Assembly (NCBI RefSeq): GCF_047948215.1
Contig: NC_134455.1
Location: 223,676,526-223,740,525 of the forward strand
Direction of reading: 5' to 3'
Origin: Lycorma delicatula
Lineage: Eukaryota; Arthropoda; Insecta; Hemiptera; Fulgoridae
DNA length: 64,000 nt
A model generated the notes under the pieces. It made no database searches. It worked only from the letters and a program-made list of their open reading frames with translations, and was not told the origin of the DNA. Shown piece by piece: positions 40,401-55,400 of the stretch. How positions within the stretch are numbered: position 1 is the first letter of the stretch; every line of letters starts with the position of its first letter. Made by a program: the position numbers and the translations under genes.

Positions 40401-43400
40401 TTATCACTTGCTTGTAAATTCACATTCAAGCTGTTTAAATGTGAAAATACATAATCTTAGTAAAACAACAGCAACATATACTCATTATTCTGTAAAAAAT
40501 TGAGGATGGTTTTGTTTATCCTGGAAAAATATTATTAATTCATCTTGCAATTCCAATAACCACGCTAACACTCTCCCCTGGGATAACCATCTGTCTTCTG
40601 TATGGAAAAGAGATTTTTTTTTCTTTTTGCCCATTTCATCATATAGTTTAGCAAAAATTAACTACTTTTCAGATTTACAAAGAATTTGTTTGAGATTTTT
40701 GAGGATATTTTTTGTTGCAAAAGCATGTCTGTTAAGGAAGTAGTGCGTCCATTCTACCCTTGGTATAAGAATATCTTTTAATTTTTTTTTTCATAAAACC
40801 ATTGTTCTTTCACATTATTGCCTTTGCACTAACACTACGTACTGCAATATATTTTGTCCAGTCTATGTTATAGTTTTTAATAGCTTCTTAAAAAACATCG
40901 AAGAGACAATGTCCTGTTGCGTGACAAGGTATTAATTTGCAAAACAACGAATTTTCTTTGATTGATCTATCCCTATCCCATTCATATCTCACAAAATATA
41001 TAAACTGAGAAATGTTTGCCACATCTCTTAATTTCAAACTGAATACTAAAAATTCACTTGAACTCACTTGCTGAATTATCTGATTACAAACATCAGCAGC
41101 CAAGTCATCGATTCTCCTTGATACTTGTCATTAGATAGTGGAATTTTTTTCAATTTTTTGCTTCTTCCACACCTATTAAAACATGATCATATTAACTGCA
41201 GCATGCATCATCAGATTTTGTGTGATTGTATGGGGTTTGGACATCTTAGCTACTCTTAATGCTACGAGATAAGATGCTTCAAATGTACTTTATCAGAATG
41301 GCTTGCTTTACAAAGAGAAGCTTGATGATTTCTCAAAGTATGTAATTTTCTTTCGAAAAATTCCAAGACTTTGCTTTTATGATATGGATGCTTTTATGCA
41401 TGTTTGAACACTCTCACAGCGAATATTATGCAAGCAGACCAAATCACAAGGAACACATACACATCAAGTTGAACCCTATGAATTGCTCATGTTTGCACAT
41501 TTCATACATGTGTGATCATACCTGTTGCTATCAATGCAGCAAAATAGTTTTAACTAGGTTTCATTGAGTTTGTGGTTGGGAGGGGGGTGTGAAATATTCA
41601 AATATTCATTATATATTTTTTTACTTTATGGGGACATGCAGCTAAAAAGGTTGAGAATCATTGATGTAACAGATCTTGGATCAGCACTTCTAATTACTGT
41701 ACTGAATACAACATATAAAACATCACAATCATTCAATATAACAGAAAATTATTACAACATATGTAAGAAGTACTTAAATTTATGTTCTAAGGAGCGCAAA
41801 AATTCTGCTGTCTTTTTAAACTACGCAAAAGGAAAATTTACTGTGGAAAATTTTGGAATTTTGCAACAAGATTAGAAATATGCGTAAGCAAATAACTTCA
41901 TATCTGAATCTTCTAGATACAAACTCATACACAGGTCATTGCTTTTTAAGAAGCTCTGCAACTCTTAGTTTATATTGGAGGAGATATTTGACTTCTAAGC
42001 AACTTGAGGAGGATGGAAATCTACACCAGTGGCTGAAGGATACATAGACAAGACAATCAAAAATAAAATTGAAATATCAAATAAATATTGGACTCCATCG
42101 AAAAAAACAAATAGTAACTTGAATGTAAATGCACAGTCCATATCAACTAGTATACAAGAAGAATTATTTCCACAAATAAATTTTAACAATTGCAAAAAAC
42201 ATAATATTTACATGGGTCAAAAGACCAATCCTAATATGCTATAACTGTGTATGTTACAGTATTTTATATAAGAAATAAATAAATATGAGGAGAGATTATA
42301 TTAAATTTTATATTTTTTGAAATATTAAAAATTATTTTGTAAACAATGCATTCTATCATGGATTTAAATCAATAATCCCACAGAAAAAATACTGTATGCA
42401 ATTCTCTATATTGCCATTAATGCACTTTAGTGAAATTCACAACACTCACCAAGGCTCATGTGTTAACTTACTTTACATTCGTGCATCAATGGTTATCACT
42501 GCTTGTTGCAAAATGTACTACTACTGCTTCATTAAAAAAAAAACTTTCTTTTCTGAACAAACAGTGTTTCTATTTGTGTAATGTTTTTCATATTTTTCTT
42601 GCTATTCAATAACATAAAATATATTTAATTTCTCAGAAATTTAATACACTCATAATCTGTTAAATAAATTTATAAATATATTTTGTCTTTATACTGCAAT
42701 AGGTGAACACAGCATGCTTCTTATATCATCAAACTGGGAGTAAATATACACACTAATTGAACAGCTTTATCCTGGTACCATAATACCATTGCTCTAGGCT
42801 ATGTTTGATGCTATATTTTTATATCATACACTGTTTAAGTGGCTAAAGCTGTAAAGTAAATTTAACATTTTTTGTCTGGCAATAAAAAAACATACTGTAG
42901 TAATTTTATTTTATCAGGAGTAATTTGTTTTTTGTTTTGTGTACATATGCAAGGAATAAATAGATAACAATTAAGTGATTAGATTTCATTACACACACAT
43001 GTATATAGAAAACTAAGAGATACTAGACATTTGTACAATTATGTTACACTAAGCAAATTTTTAAGCCAATAATGTTATTCTGTGGTCACAAGGATAAAGC
43101 TCATAAAATAAAAATTTTAACATAGAAAATCAGTATTTTTGTCTTAGAGTTACAAAAATTGTAGAATAAAACAGATAAAGATGTACAATAAAGTTCAGCA
43201 ATAAACACATTAACAAAATATTACATAATGCAATACAGCAATTAAGCATTCATGATATACATTTCTGTAATTTTAAACATATTTGTTTGATTATAATATC
43301 AATAAGTAAATTAATCAATTACACTTTAAATTTGACATTTCTTTATTATCATCTTAATCTATATATTAAATATTAAAAACCATACACTAATAGAATATTC

Positions 43401-46400
43401 CAGTAAACAGTGTTGATGATCAGAGAGTATAACATGAAAAATTGTACCTTCTACAATGCAAGCATTCACAATAAACCAGCATCACTTGTAGTAGTAAATA
43501 GCTAAATATTACTTTATTTAAAATTGAAACCAGAGACATGCTAAAAATAGGAGGAGTAATTGGAAAGGAAATCAAGAAAGAAAAGAAATATCAGGTAATT
43601 GGAAAATATCAGGAATAATGTAAAGACATGATGTAAACACTCTGAAGGGATAAAGAACATAGAAACTGTCTATTCCAAAATAATTATTTATAGAATTATG
43701 AGATGATAAACTGTGTGTTTGTGACTGTAAATTTCAGCATTTTCTCTTCAAAATAAATATGAAAGATAAATATATATTTACAAACAAACAAGGAAAACTT
43801 AAGAAGCTCACTGTATGTCATGACAGTGTCTGTCATGATCTAACAGATCATTTTAGAGTTGATTTTATCTTATTCATTGAAATTTTGTCAATTAAACTTG
43901 AAATTGATTCATATTTATGATTCATATTTATGTTCTAATTCCTAAATTAGAACATAAATATGAATCTTCTATGAATATGAGATGGCTATATACTGAAATT
44001 AGTATAACAAAATTGTAATTAACAAAACAATAATTAGAATAAACAGAAAATCACAGAATAACTGCTCAAAACAATTTAAAATTAGTTTTAAAAATGATCA
44101 GGATAAAAAACAGATAAAAACCTTAATTAAAATAACTGCCTCATCTATATTTAGAAAATGAGTTTGAACCACAATACAGAAATTCTAATTCCATCAAGTT
44201 ATTCACTAAATTCATTCATGGGTAAACAATAATAATTGCGTACTGACTTAAACAACACTTGAAATTATGAAATACTCTCAACTTTAAGATTATATATATT
44301 AAACCTTTTAATCAATTAAAGTGAAGTCATTAATATATTAGTAAAATTTCAACAAGTTCTATATCTTTTTACCAGCTTGTTTACAAACAAGCATGATTTA
44401 CATTTTTTAATTTAAGTTTATAATAAAAATATTCTTTATGTATTTAATTGCAAAACCTACTCAACAAAACATGTCAAATGATTTTTACCTAGGAGGAAAT
44501 AAAGATGGTGCAATAATCATAGCAACATTATGAGCTGACATTTTGTTATGAGCTTGATGATCAATTAAATGTTTCATAAAAGACAGAAGAGAAAGAAGAG
44601 TAGATCGATGAATGGTTGGAAGCAGTAGCACCAAAAGATTCAATGCGCGGATACAGTCAGGTACTCCTGTTAAACAAATTACAAGAATTGATTACAAATT
44701 AAATTTCTCACAGAAAACAAAACATTCAATTTCACTGTTAATTTTTGTGAGGTCTTAAAATTAAATAATTCTGTTACTACAAATGTTTTTGGAACTGTGT
44801 ACAATATTAACACAAATTAAAGCATTAATGCTGTATTACAATGACACAGAGATGGATGACCTAATGACCACGTTATTTGCCCTTTGATCTTTTAGATGGC
44901 ATACTGCAAAGTTTCAGACATATGTATGCAGTTAGTTGCTGCTTGTGGTGATCAAGTAAACCAAATAAAATTTGACATTTTATAAAAAATTAATAACGTT
45001 AAAGTTTGTGCTTTTAAAAGGTTCTGATGGATATACAAAAAGAGTTATGTTCCACTTTAAAGGCTTCTTTTCTTTCATTTTCAATGGCAAAAAAAAGAAG
45101 GTATGCGAACTTGCTGACATCGCAAATAATTCAACAGATCATATCCAGTACATTTTACTCAATGTTTTGGGCACGAAAAAGCTTTTCGCTCAATGGATAC
45201 TGCATTTATTAAAAGTCAACCAAGAACACATTTGAATGAACATATTTCAAGGGTATTGAGAAATAAACTGGTTAAAACATATTTTAATCTTTTTTTTATA
45301 CTAACAGTGAATTCTATAATTATGAAAATTTAGTAACCCTATAAATATATTTATATATTCATGCTGTGCCAAACTTTTAGTTAATAGAGCTTGAATTCAT
45401 CTCCCATCCAAAAAAAAGTAAATAGCATGTGAAAAATATCAAGCCTAATCAGAAATTTTACTCTGAATTTTCCAGATGAAATGGGAGCTAGCAGCAGTCT
45501 ACCCAGAGGTACTGCCAGATCATGCATATTATATTTTTATTAATATTAATTTTCTATGATTGTTATATGAAATAAGTTTTGTATTTTAAGATGTTTTACT
45601 TCATAATAAGCTGGAAACATTACTCTTCCATATTCATTACAGCATTTTGAAAAATTCATGCAAAAATAATCCACAATAGTATATACAAGTATATTTTACT
45701 TCTCATAATAAATGATTTATACAATAAGTTGAGGCTGCTTGAGAAAACACTGAAGTGTATATAAATGAACAGTCAGTAGCTATTTTAATTGTCTCTTGAA
45801 CAACTCTGTAGAACACAAGTACCTCAGGCATAAAGATCAATCAATTTGGAAATAAAAAATATGCCCAAAATAAAGTTTGGAAAACAAGATTATAGTCATT
45901 TTACAAAAATGTGACTTCAAATCTAAACCTAGATGGCCATTTTAATTATTAAACAATCAGTAGACACTATTGAAAAAGTACATACAGAACTATATATAAT
46001 AAATGAAAAAAGATTTAATAATAGTAAACAATATTAAATGGCACATAAACAAACTATGTAATAGTACATAAACAGTACTATTATTATTGTTAAGTCTTCT
46101 TTTTTCATTTATTTATTTTCTTATTTTCTGGGTATACTTTTTCCAGTGTCTAATGACGAACACTGATTAACAATTGAAATTGCTATCTAGGTTTAACAAT
46201 TGAAATTAGACTTAGATTTAAACTATATTTCTGTAAAAATGTTTTTGAGTATAATCTTGATTTTCAGTTTTTCAAAACCATTAAGTACAATTCCTTATTT
46301 GTTAAGAACAAAATATATAAATAAACAGTTAATTTCTCTGTAAACATTGATCACATATGATTAGAGCCCAAAAAACCATTGAACAATGTTAGCAGTTTTG

Positions 46401-49400
46401 TAATATGTCTTCTAGAAAAAAACACCAATAAAAAAAAATTAATTGTTTTCTTCAACTTTCTTAGAAGTCTCTAGCAGTAATTCAATTCCTTTTTCTTATA
46501 GCAATTATAATGACTATGAAAATATTGAAAAGGATTTAACTAATCACACAGAACTATGTTTTTTTTATGTTACTTAACTTCTTTTTCCCAATTAAAATAA
46601 AATAATTACTCACTTATTCATTAAAAACATAACACTCAACATAACAAGCAAGAAGACCTTATTTTTTACAAAAGTAGTCTGTATCTAAAACAGATCTGAC
46701 AATTAAAAGATTTTCTAAAAAAATATTTGTGCGAAATGTGGCACTTTATTGTAATGAAACGTGTACAACTGCGCAATCTTTAAAGCAAAAAGGAATAGAA
46801 TAGAGACATTTTAAATATGTTATTACATGATATTGAAAATTTAACAACATGAAAATTTTAAATATGGTATTAAAAGAGCAGGTGGATTGATAAAATAAAA
46901 ATTGGAAGGTCTTACTGAAAGCAAATTTAAGAAGTTTGTGGCAGAATCTTGTAAAGAGATGAACTAGGTTGGTGGACCATGTATTAAGAAATCCAGGTTT
47001 AGTTGATTTGGTGAGAGTATTTGGAATGGTAAAGTAAAAATTATAGAGGTAGACAAAGATAAGAAAATGTAGCCTGTAGTAATTGTGTTGAGGTTAAAAG
47101 ATTAACACAGAACAGAAAAGAACAGAGAATAATATCAAACCAACCAAATAATTGAAGCAGCAATTAAAAAGGTTTCAAAATTAGTGTAACACTTTACTGC
47201 AATGAAAAACAAGAAAGACAAAGAATATAAACTTCATGTATGGAATTAAAGAATGTTGAATATTACTGTTAGGATAGAAATTAAGTAATTTTAAGATAAA
47301 TCCATGGAAAAGAAGATCCTGCAAATTTTTCACAGCAAGAATCATACTGGTGTGGTAGATGATGAACACATAAGGTGAAGGGATTAAAACACATAAGGTG
47401 AAAGAAAAACAAGACCAATTGCAGACAAATTTAGCTATAAAGGTGTAGTTAATATATTAAGATAAGAACAAAATAGAAAGGAATGGGAAAATTCTTAATG
47501 TGACTGATGAGAAAAAAATTAGAATTAGATTTAATTCTGTCAGTCCACATGCTACTTGCAAGTAGGAAATTCCTTCTTATACACATGTACTCACTTATTT
47601 TAAAAGATACAATTTCATTACAACTTAGTTGCATTATAGTTTTGTTTCATTTCAACTTTGTTGCATTATACTTTTAGGAAAAGTAGTTATTTTCAGACCA
47701 GACACTACGAATCAAGCCAGATATGATGTATCATCAGTTACCAATAATTTTTTTATTTTATCCATTTCTTTTTGCACTTAATGAATTTTTTTTTGGTCTG
47801 ACAGATTTGGTAGGGTTTTTATGGCCAGATGTCTGTAACATTTTAACTTTTTTTTAATACATTAAAGCTTCATTGGCCGCAAATGTAAATATTCGTCCCT
47901 CTTTATACTGTTAGTGAATAATATGATTCTGATTTAAAATGATCTTACGATGAGCTTGATAGAACAGATCCACCAACTCCAAAGAAAGAAGTGGTTCAGG
48001 AAAATCTCTGAGAAGTCTTTTAAGAAGAGCAGCCAAATCATGTACTGGGGCTCTTTGGAGTAAAGTATCTGCATGCTCCGGCCGAGTATAAAAATCCTGT
48101 TCCAGATCTTGACACAAAACTTCTACTTTACCTTTGTGAGCAGCTACTCTGAGTACACCTTCTTCTTGAAGTCCTCTTCTCTCTAACTCACATACAACCT
48201 GAAACAAATTAATTCAACTTAAAACACCATAAGTTTAACAATAATTCACGATACTCAAAGAAGTGAATTCCTTAAAACACTTTTAAAGACAGCGTAAAAT
48301 GTCATAATACCATAATAATTCTTTTAGAAAGCACAGTTCCATAAATAAAAACAATATTTTTGTTTTTGTCTTCTGTGCCTAACACTGAAACATACAAAAA
48401 AAAATAAATAGCAGAGGTAGAAAATAAAATGTTCTACTAAATTAGGTTAAACAACAATTCTACTTCAAAGAACAATGAACAAGTTAAGCAGAAATCACAA
48501 GTAAAAATCACATTATCAAGTTTTCCATTACACAGTGTACAAATTTATGATTTTATACCAAAAATTAGACTCTCTTTAATTTAGACTCTCTTTAGACACT
48601 CTTTAAATTAATATGAAACAGCTATTTAATTATAAAATACCTATGTTCTGTTGTTAGCAAGTCTTTCACTTGCAAGTTTATTTTAGAACAAATAGATCTT
48701 AAAAACAAATATAATTTATCATAATTACTAAACCACAAAATAATTCTTAATAACTGTAAATACATATACATATATATATTTAAATTATATCAAATAAATC
48801 ACTTAATACAGAGTATTGAGATAAGACATATATTACTAATCAAAGTACTATTGCGGGATCTCACATCCTCAGTCATGATTGAAATAATTCTATTATTGGA
48901 TAATACAAATTTTAAAATAAAAGTACCAATCTAATGAGGATTACATATTAATTTACATAAGTATATTATAATTTTTATAAGATAGTACCCTTAAATACTG
49001 TCTGATGGTTTATCAAATTGAAATTTTTTCTGTATTTATACGAGAGTAAGTTAATTATTATCCGCAGTTGTTATATTTTTGTTTATGTTGATAGTACTGT
49101 CATGTTGCGTAGATGACACATGTGTGGTTTAATTGTTGTTATGTCTGTGCAGTTTTTGATGCTGCTAAGTTAGTTCCATTATCGCTGCCCTACTGTTAAC
49201 CATGGCTGCTCCGCTTTCTGTTTGCACCAAAGAAGAACAACATTCAGTGATCCGTTTTTTGTGGTCGGAAGGTGTATCAGGGACCGAAATTCATCTAAGA
49301 CTTTTGCTACAGTACGGGAACAGTGTCTTGTCGCAACGAATGGATTGAAAAATTCAAAAATGGTCGCACAAGTGCTACGCACGACGAAGGAGCCGGACGA

Positions 49401-52400
49401 CCGTTTACCGCCCCAAATGAGAAAACATTGAGTGTGCACGTGACATGGTTTTCTTAGACAGACAAGTAACTAATGATGAAGTGGCACATCGTCTGCAAAT
49501 TAGTCACGGTCCTGTCTACGAAATCATCCACAACAGACTTGGGTTTCATAAAGTCTGTGCAAGATGGGTCCCAAAACAAATTACACAGTTGCATAAACAA
49601 ACGCGCTTGGATATTTGCCAAAAACTTTGGATCGTTATGTTAACGAACGGGACATCTTCTTAGACAGAAACATCACTGGTAACGAAACATGGATCCATCA
49701 TTACGAGCCGGAGAGTAAACGGCAGAGTATGGAATGGAAACATCCAAATTCGCCCTGCAAAAAAAGGTTCAATACCCAACTATCCGCAAGAAGACTGATG
49801 CTTACGGTTTTTTGCAACTTTCAAGGCGCAGTACTGGAACATTATGAGGAAAGGGGACAACAAAAAACAGTGCGCGTTACAGTGAGATGCTTACTGTCAA
49901 GCTGAAGCCTGCAATTCGAAGCAAACGCCGAGGAGTGCTGTCGAAAGGTGTTGTGTTGTTGCACGACAATGCCCGTCCACATACTGCTGAAACGCTCCAG
50001 AAACTCAACTTTGAAGTACTGACTCATCCTCCGTATAGTCCTGATCTTGTCCCTTCTGACTACCACTTGTTTGGTCCACTCAGAGGCATTAAGGGGCCGT
50101 CGATTTACCTCGGATCAAACAGTAAAAGAAGAGGTGCATTCCTGGCTCACAGGTCAACCGAAAAACTTCTTTTATGAGGGCATCAGGAAGCTTGTGCAAC
50201 GATGGACCAAGTGCATTGAAATGCAAGGGGACTATGTTGAAAAATGATGCACATGTAAGTTTCCTGTTTTTACTGCAATAAAATTTATAACTACATTGCG
50301 GATAATAACTGACTTACCCTTGTAAATGGAATATTTTTCAAATGTATTTAATTTTTTTGTCATAATTTGTAATATTTTTATGTTTGGGTTGATATCAGAA
50401 ATGGAGTGCGTTTCAAAAGTTGGTGTGCATTGTAATTATATTAATAAGTATAATTTAATACTAATTATTATATTATGAATAGTAATAAATACTTTTTGAT
50501 CAAAAAGTATCAGACCTTGGCCCATAAAAACAAAAATACCTAACCTACTTACTTCAATTACTTGTCCCCTTCAAAGTAGGCTTTTCTTTCTCTTCAATCT
50601 CTTTCCTTTAGCGGAATTTTAAGCTTAAAAAAGAGCTGAAAATCAAAAGGAGTCCATGTTTGGTAAGTACAGAACCTGCTTAAGTTGTTCAATCACATAT
50701 TTTGCCAAGAATCTCTGGATAAGTTGTGATGATGGACTGAAGTGTTGTCGTGATGAATTTTTCAATCCCCAGTTTCCCAAACTGTAATCTCTTGTATCAA
50801 ACAGCATTTCTTAGCTGTTAAAGAACAGTTACATAGTATTATTATTAAGATTTGTCCTTGAAGAGCATACATGTGATGAAACTTGCCTTAATAATCAAAA
50901 AAAGGTATGTCAGCATAACCTTCTAGGTTGCCTAATTTTTTTGCCATGGGGAACTTAGTTATCCAATGGGATACCTGTGCCTTTGACTCAGGATCAGAGA
51001 AATACCCATGTTTCATCTCTGGTTATATTTTTCATAAAATTAGGATCACTAATAGCACATTCCAGCATGTCTGGTGGAACTTGCAGTTGGTTTTCCATTA
51101 AATGAGATCTTCCATTAAATTTGAATGAACTGACCCAAATGAAACTCCTATTTCATTTTCAAGCTCTTCAATTGTTATTCAGCAATCATTCATCACCAGT
51201 CAAATTTACTCAATTTTTTCAGGATTTTTGCTGGTTTAAAGTGTGCCAGACCATTAAGGTCAGTCATGTGACCATCCTGGAAACAGCTACAATCAAGCTA
51301 TGTGTAATTCACATAGCTTGAATACCAAAAGCAGTTTGAATCTTCCTTGTCTCTACTTGCCTGTCACCAATTTCTGACAAAATTTAATGCAGATTCTCTG
51401 CTCAACCCATTCAGTCATTTTGAACAGCAATGAAATTATGACAAGCACTATTCACATGTTTTACTTTCATGGCTACAAGCAGCGTTTGGCTGCAATGACA
51501 GCAAAATAGTAAAATACAAGTCAAGGTCACATTCTATGAGCTGTCTCCCTCTCGCAATACAACTTATTACAGCAATAGAAAATAATGATGGAAAATAATA
51601 ATGTGATCAAAAGTATTTGATCACACTTTGTGTGTATACATATGTGTGTGTGTGTGTTTGTGTATATATATATTTTTTTCTTTTTATTACTCACCTTCTG
51701 AAAGACTAGAGGAACATTGTGAGGTTCATTAGTTAGCTGTTGGTCTTTTTCTACCAAGGACTCAAGTGAAACACCAAACAAGCTGCTTTCTGTAAAAAAA
51801 ATCTATATCCTATTATTCTGTCACACTTGAGTCTGTTTTTATTTTCCCTATATTATAAAATGTAGTCGCAATAGCAGAAGTAAAGAATGTAAAGAATTTA
51901 ACAAAATTCCTAACTGCTGGAGATAAATATAATGATTACCTTCTGCCCATATCCACCCATGTGTCTTGCACATGCACACACACTGTTGCACATCTGCACT
52001 ACAGCAATATAAAATACACATGCATGTGCACGCACGCACGTGCATACACACACACACTTTAGATTCAAATATTTACTTCATGTTTACTCTAATTTCAAAT
52101 AAAGACTTTTCTCATTACACTTAGACTACCTTTTGAAGAAAGCTATTACATGAATACCTTATTACTCAAACCAAGCCTTCAAGATGTATATTTGTACATC
52201 CTATTTATCAATTAAGAATCCTAGATCAGTTCATATCTAGAGAGGTGCTGCAGTTTGGGGTGGAGGAGAATATGTTGGAACACTCTTTTAAGTGCCATAC
52301 ACCAATCAGAAATAATTCTTCTTAGACTTCTTTCCACACTCGTATCTCTTGAAAGGGACTACCACCAGATTGATATACATGAAAAACTAATGTATATGAA

Positions 52401-55400
52401 AAATGGCTATCATTACAGCCAGTCACTACTTAGATTGATGTATATGAATTACAGTATCTGAAAGTAGACATAGGGAATTTATAGAAAGTCATTTCAAGAA
52501 ATAAAAGTAGGAATAAGAAGCTAAGTACAGTGGTGGTACAAGATCATTTATGTATTTTGTCATTTAGTGTCGGTATCTTTTAGTTATAATATTTTAGACA
52601 TACAGTAGCAAAACTTAACCAACTACTCTATCAGATTATTAAAATTAATCTGCAAATGTTTTCATCATCTCCTCAATCTGATGAGACCTTCAAACAGGTT
52701 GAGAAATGGAAAATTGTTTAAATTTATTAACAAAATTATGAGTAAGTAAACAAGTATGTTTTTAATATTTATTAATTTAATTGAAAAAAGCAATTGTTTA
52801 TTAATTACAGAACAACTTGTTATTAACAATTTGGCAGTTAATTTTTTTATTATATTGATGTAAAGTAAAGTTACTTGCTGCATATACTATGTTAAAATTA
52901 TAAAATAAATATAAATTGTAATAACCTTATTAAAAAAATGTATACAAAAATTTCAGATTAACAGCAAACTGTCCAAATTTCCAAAATTAAAATTTTACCT
53001 ACTTACTACTTTCTGATTTGTTTATGTCCAATTAATGCACATAAATTCAGATTTTAGATTTTTTTTACATTTAATTCAAATTAAAAAAAAATCTTTCAAA
53101 AAAAAATAATGTAGCAAAAAAATGTATAAGCTGTTTTGAGAACTGTTCAAAATCTTTAAGTTGAGGTTTTACTTTATTAAAACCGTTATCATAACCAACA
53201 CTACAACTACATAAATAACACTACAACCGTAGTGTTCAGACTGGTAAACACTACATAACTGTTCAGACTGAGTAGTGTTCAGACTGTCCTAATTTCCCAA
53301 ATAAGTTTTTAATTTTTAGTTGGATTGATTCTCATAATCAAAACTATATTTCAGTTGATATCAAAACTAAGCGAGTTACAAAATTGCTTACTTTTATTTC
53401 CTAAATCTAAAATCTGTTAGAAAATTGTAGTCACTAGCAACTACTGCAGATTCAAATATAAGGATTAAATATTACTTAAAAATATTATATACTTTTTCTT
53501 CTAAAGAAAAAAATTACAGTAATATGCATGTCAGACAATTCAAATAAACTACTTTATAAAGAAATAGGTTGTATAGACAAAAAAATAAATTTTCTCAAGA
53601 TATAATTAATTAATAATCATCTTAAATAAAATTTTAGAAGATAAAGATTTAGAGGAATATTTCTTCAGGTTATCACTATTCTCTTGATATGAACAGTTTT
53701 TACTCATTCCCTGAATCTAATAACTGTTCACGCACATCACTGACGACTAAATATAAGAATTAATTAATTATAAAATTAATCATAAAAGTAATATACCTTC
53801 TTTTCTTTTCCGTTTATGAGGCTTACGTTTGTGGAATTGAACACCACAACTATCCATCATTGCTGTAAGTTCAACAAAAAGTAATGGTCGAAGTTTAACA
53901 ATATCTTCTTCACTTAACCAATCTACATATGTGCAACCAAGATTCTCACCAGAGCAGCTTGAAGATAGTTCCTACAAAACAAGAATTAATGCTTATTAAT
54001 ATTAAAAAAAAATTTCATCAAAATAATTTACTGAACTTTGTTTAAACAAATGTTAAAATTACTTGCCTTCTAAATAAGAATGAATAAGCTTCCAAAAAAA
54101 TTTATTAGAGAAAGCATCAAGCTTCTTCATTATAAGTGTAACCAGACAGTACCAGTTCAACTAAATTTAATGAAAGTTGTTAAATGTCTTCAAATTTAAT
54201 TTGAAAGTAAAGATTATTATAAATTAAGAATAAAAGATAAAAAAACATTTTTTCAAATAAACACTTCTCAATGTTCTCTTTCCTTTTTATAAATTAAGAG
54301 GGTAAATCAAATATAAACAGGATTTTTGTTACTGAGCGTCTATGGTTGGTAAGACTGGGCCCATGCTTCTAGTATGCTTGGGTAGTCATTAGGAGTGGGG
54401 AGAACTGGCCATTCCACACTCCCAACCAATTTATCAGTAACACTCACGATGTCGGAGCAACAGGTGCACCCCTCCACTGCGCAACTCATAATTATAAAAT
54501 TTCTTGCTCGTGAAGGAGTTCAAGCAACAGAAATTTTTTGGAGATTGACTGCACAGTTCAGAGAATAAACATTGTCAAGGATTCGTGTGTTTGCCTGGCA
54601 TAAAGAGTTCAAGGAAGGGCATGAACGAGTGGAAAATCAGGAACACGATCGCTGTTCTCAGACCACCATTAAAGACGAAAACATTCACACGGTTCAAGAC
54701 ATTCTTGAAGACGAGTGATGAGTGAGAGTAACCAAAATTGCAGAACAGGTCGGAACAAGTTATGGAAGCTGTCAAGCAATCTTCACAAACGACCTACAGT
54801 TCCGTAAAGTGTGTGCCAGATGAGTCCCTCACCTTCTGACCGCAGATCAGAAGTTGAGACGTTTGGAGGTCTGTCAGAGGCTTACAGCAAGGTTTGCAAA
54901 AGAAGGTGATGCATTTTTGGGTCAGATTGTCATCTGTGACAAAACGTGGGTCCACCACTACACTTCCCAGTTCAAATAAGCGAGTATAGAGTGGCTGAGG
55001 AAAGGGAAGGCAGCCCCAGTGAAAGCCAAGACATGACTGTCAGCAGCTGGCAAGGTTCTTTCAATGGTTTTTTGACTGGCAAGGCATTTTCTTCATTGAT
55101 TTTTTGCATGAGTGACACACAATCAATGCTGCTTACTACTGCAAGCTATTGAACAAGGAGGAGGGCTACATGTTACCTCAAAAGACAAGACCAACTGATT
55201 CAAGAGGCCATCCTCCTCCACAATAATGCCAGGCCCCATACTGCAGCTCTAACGGTCTCAAAACTAGAAGAAATGCACTGAACTTAACTTGATCAACCTC
55301 CCTACAGCCTGGACATATCGCCCTGCGAATTTCATTTGTTTGGGCCACTTAAAGAAGCTCTAGGAGTGCAACAATTTGAAGATGACAAGGGTGTGAAGGG

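Noticed and set aside
41564..41875. A single 103-residue plus-strand open frame across the hAT end and the Crypton-like sequence
   Set aside because: Its first 33 residues come from the terminal sequence of the hAT element read through by chance. Only the part from 41664 is recombinase.
43919..43966. MicroRNA precursor at the perfect 22-bp hairpin
   Set aside because: A 48-base perfect hairpin with a 4-base loop is too short for a typical precursor, and similar structures occur inside dead transposons.
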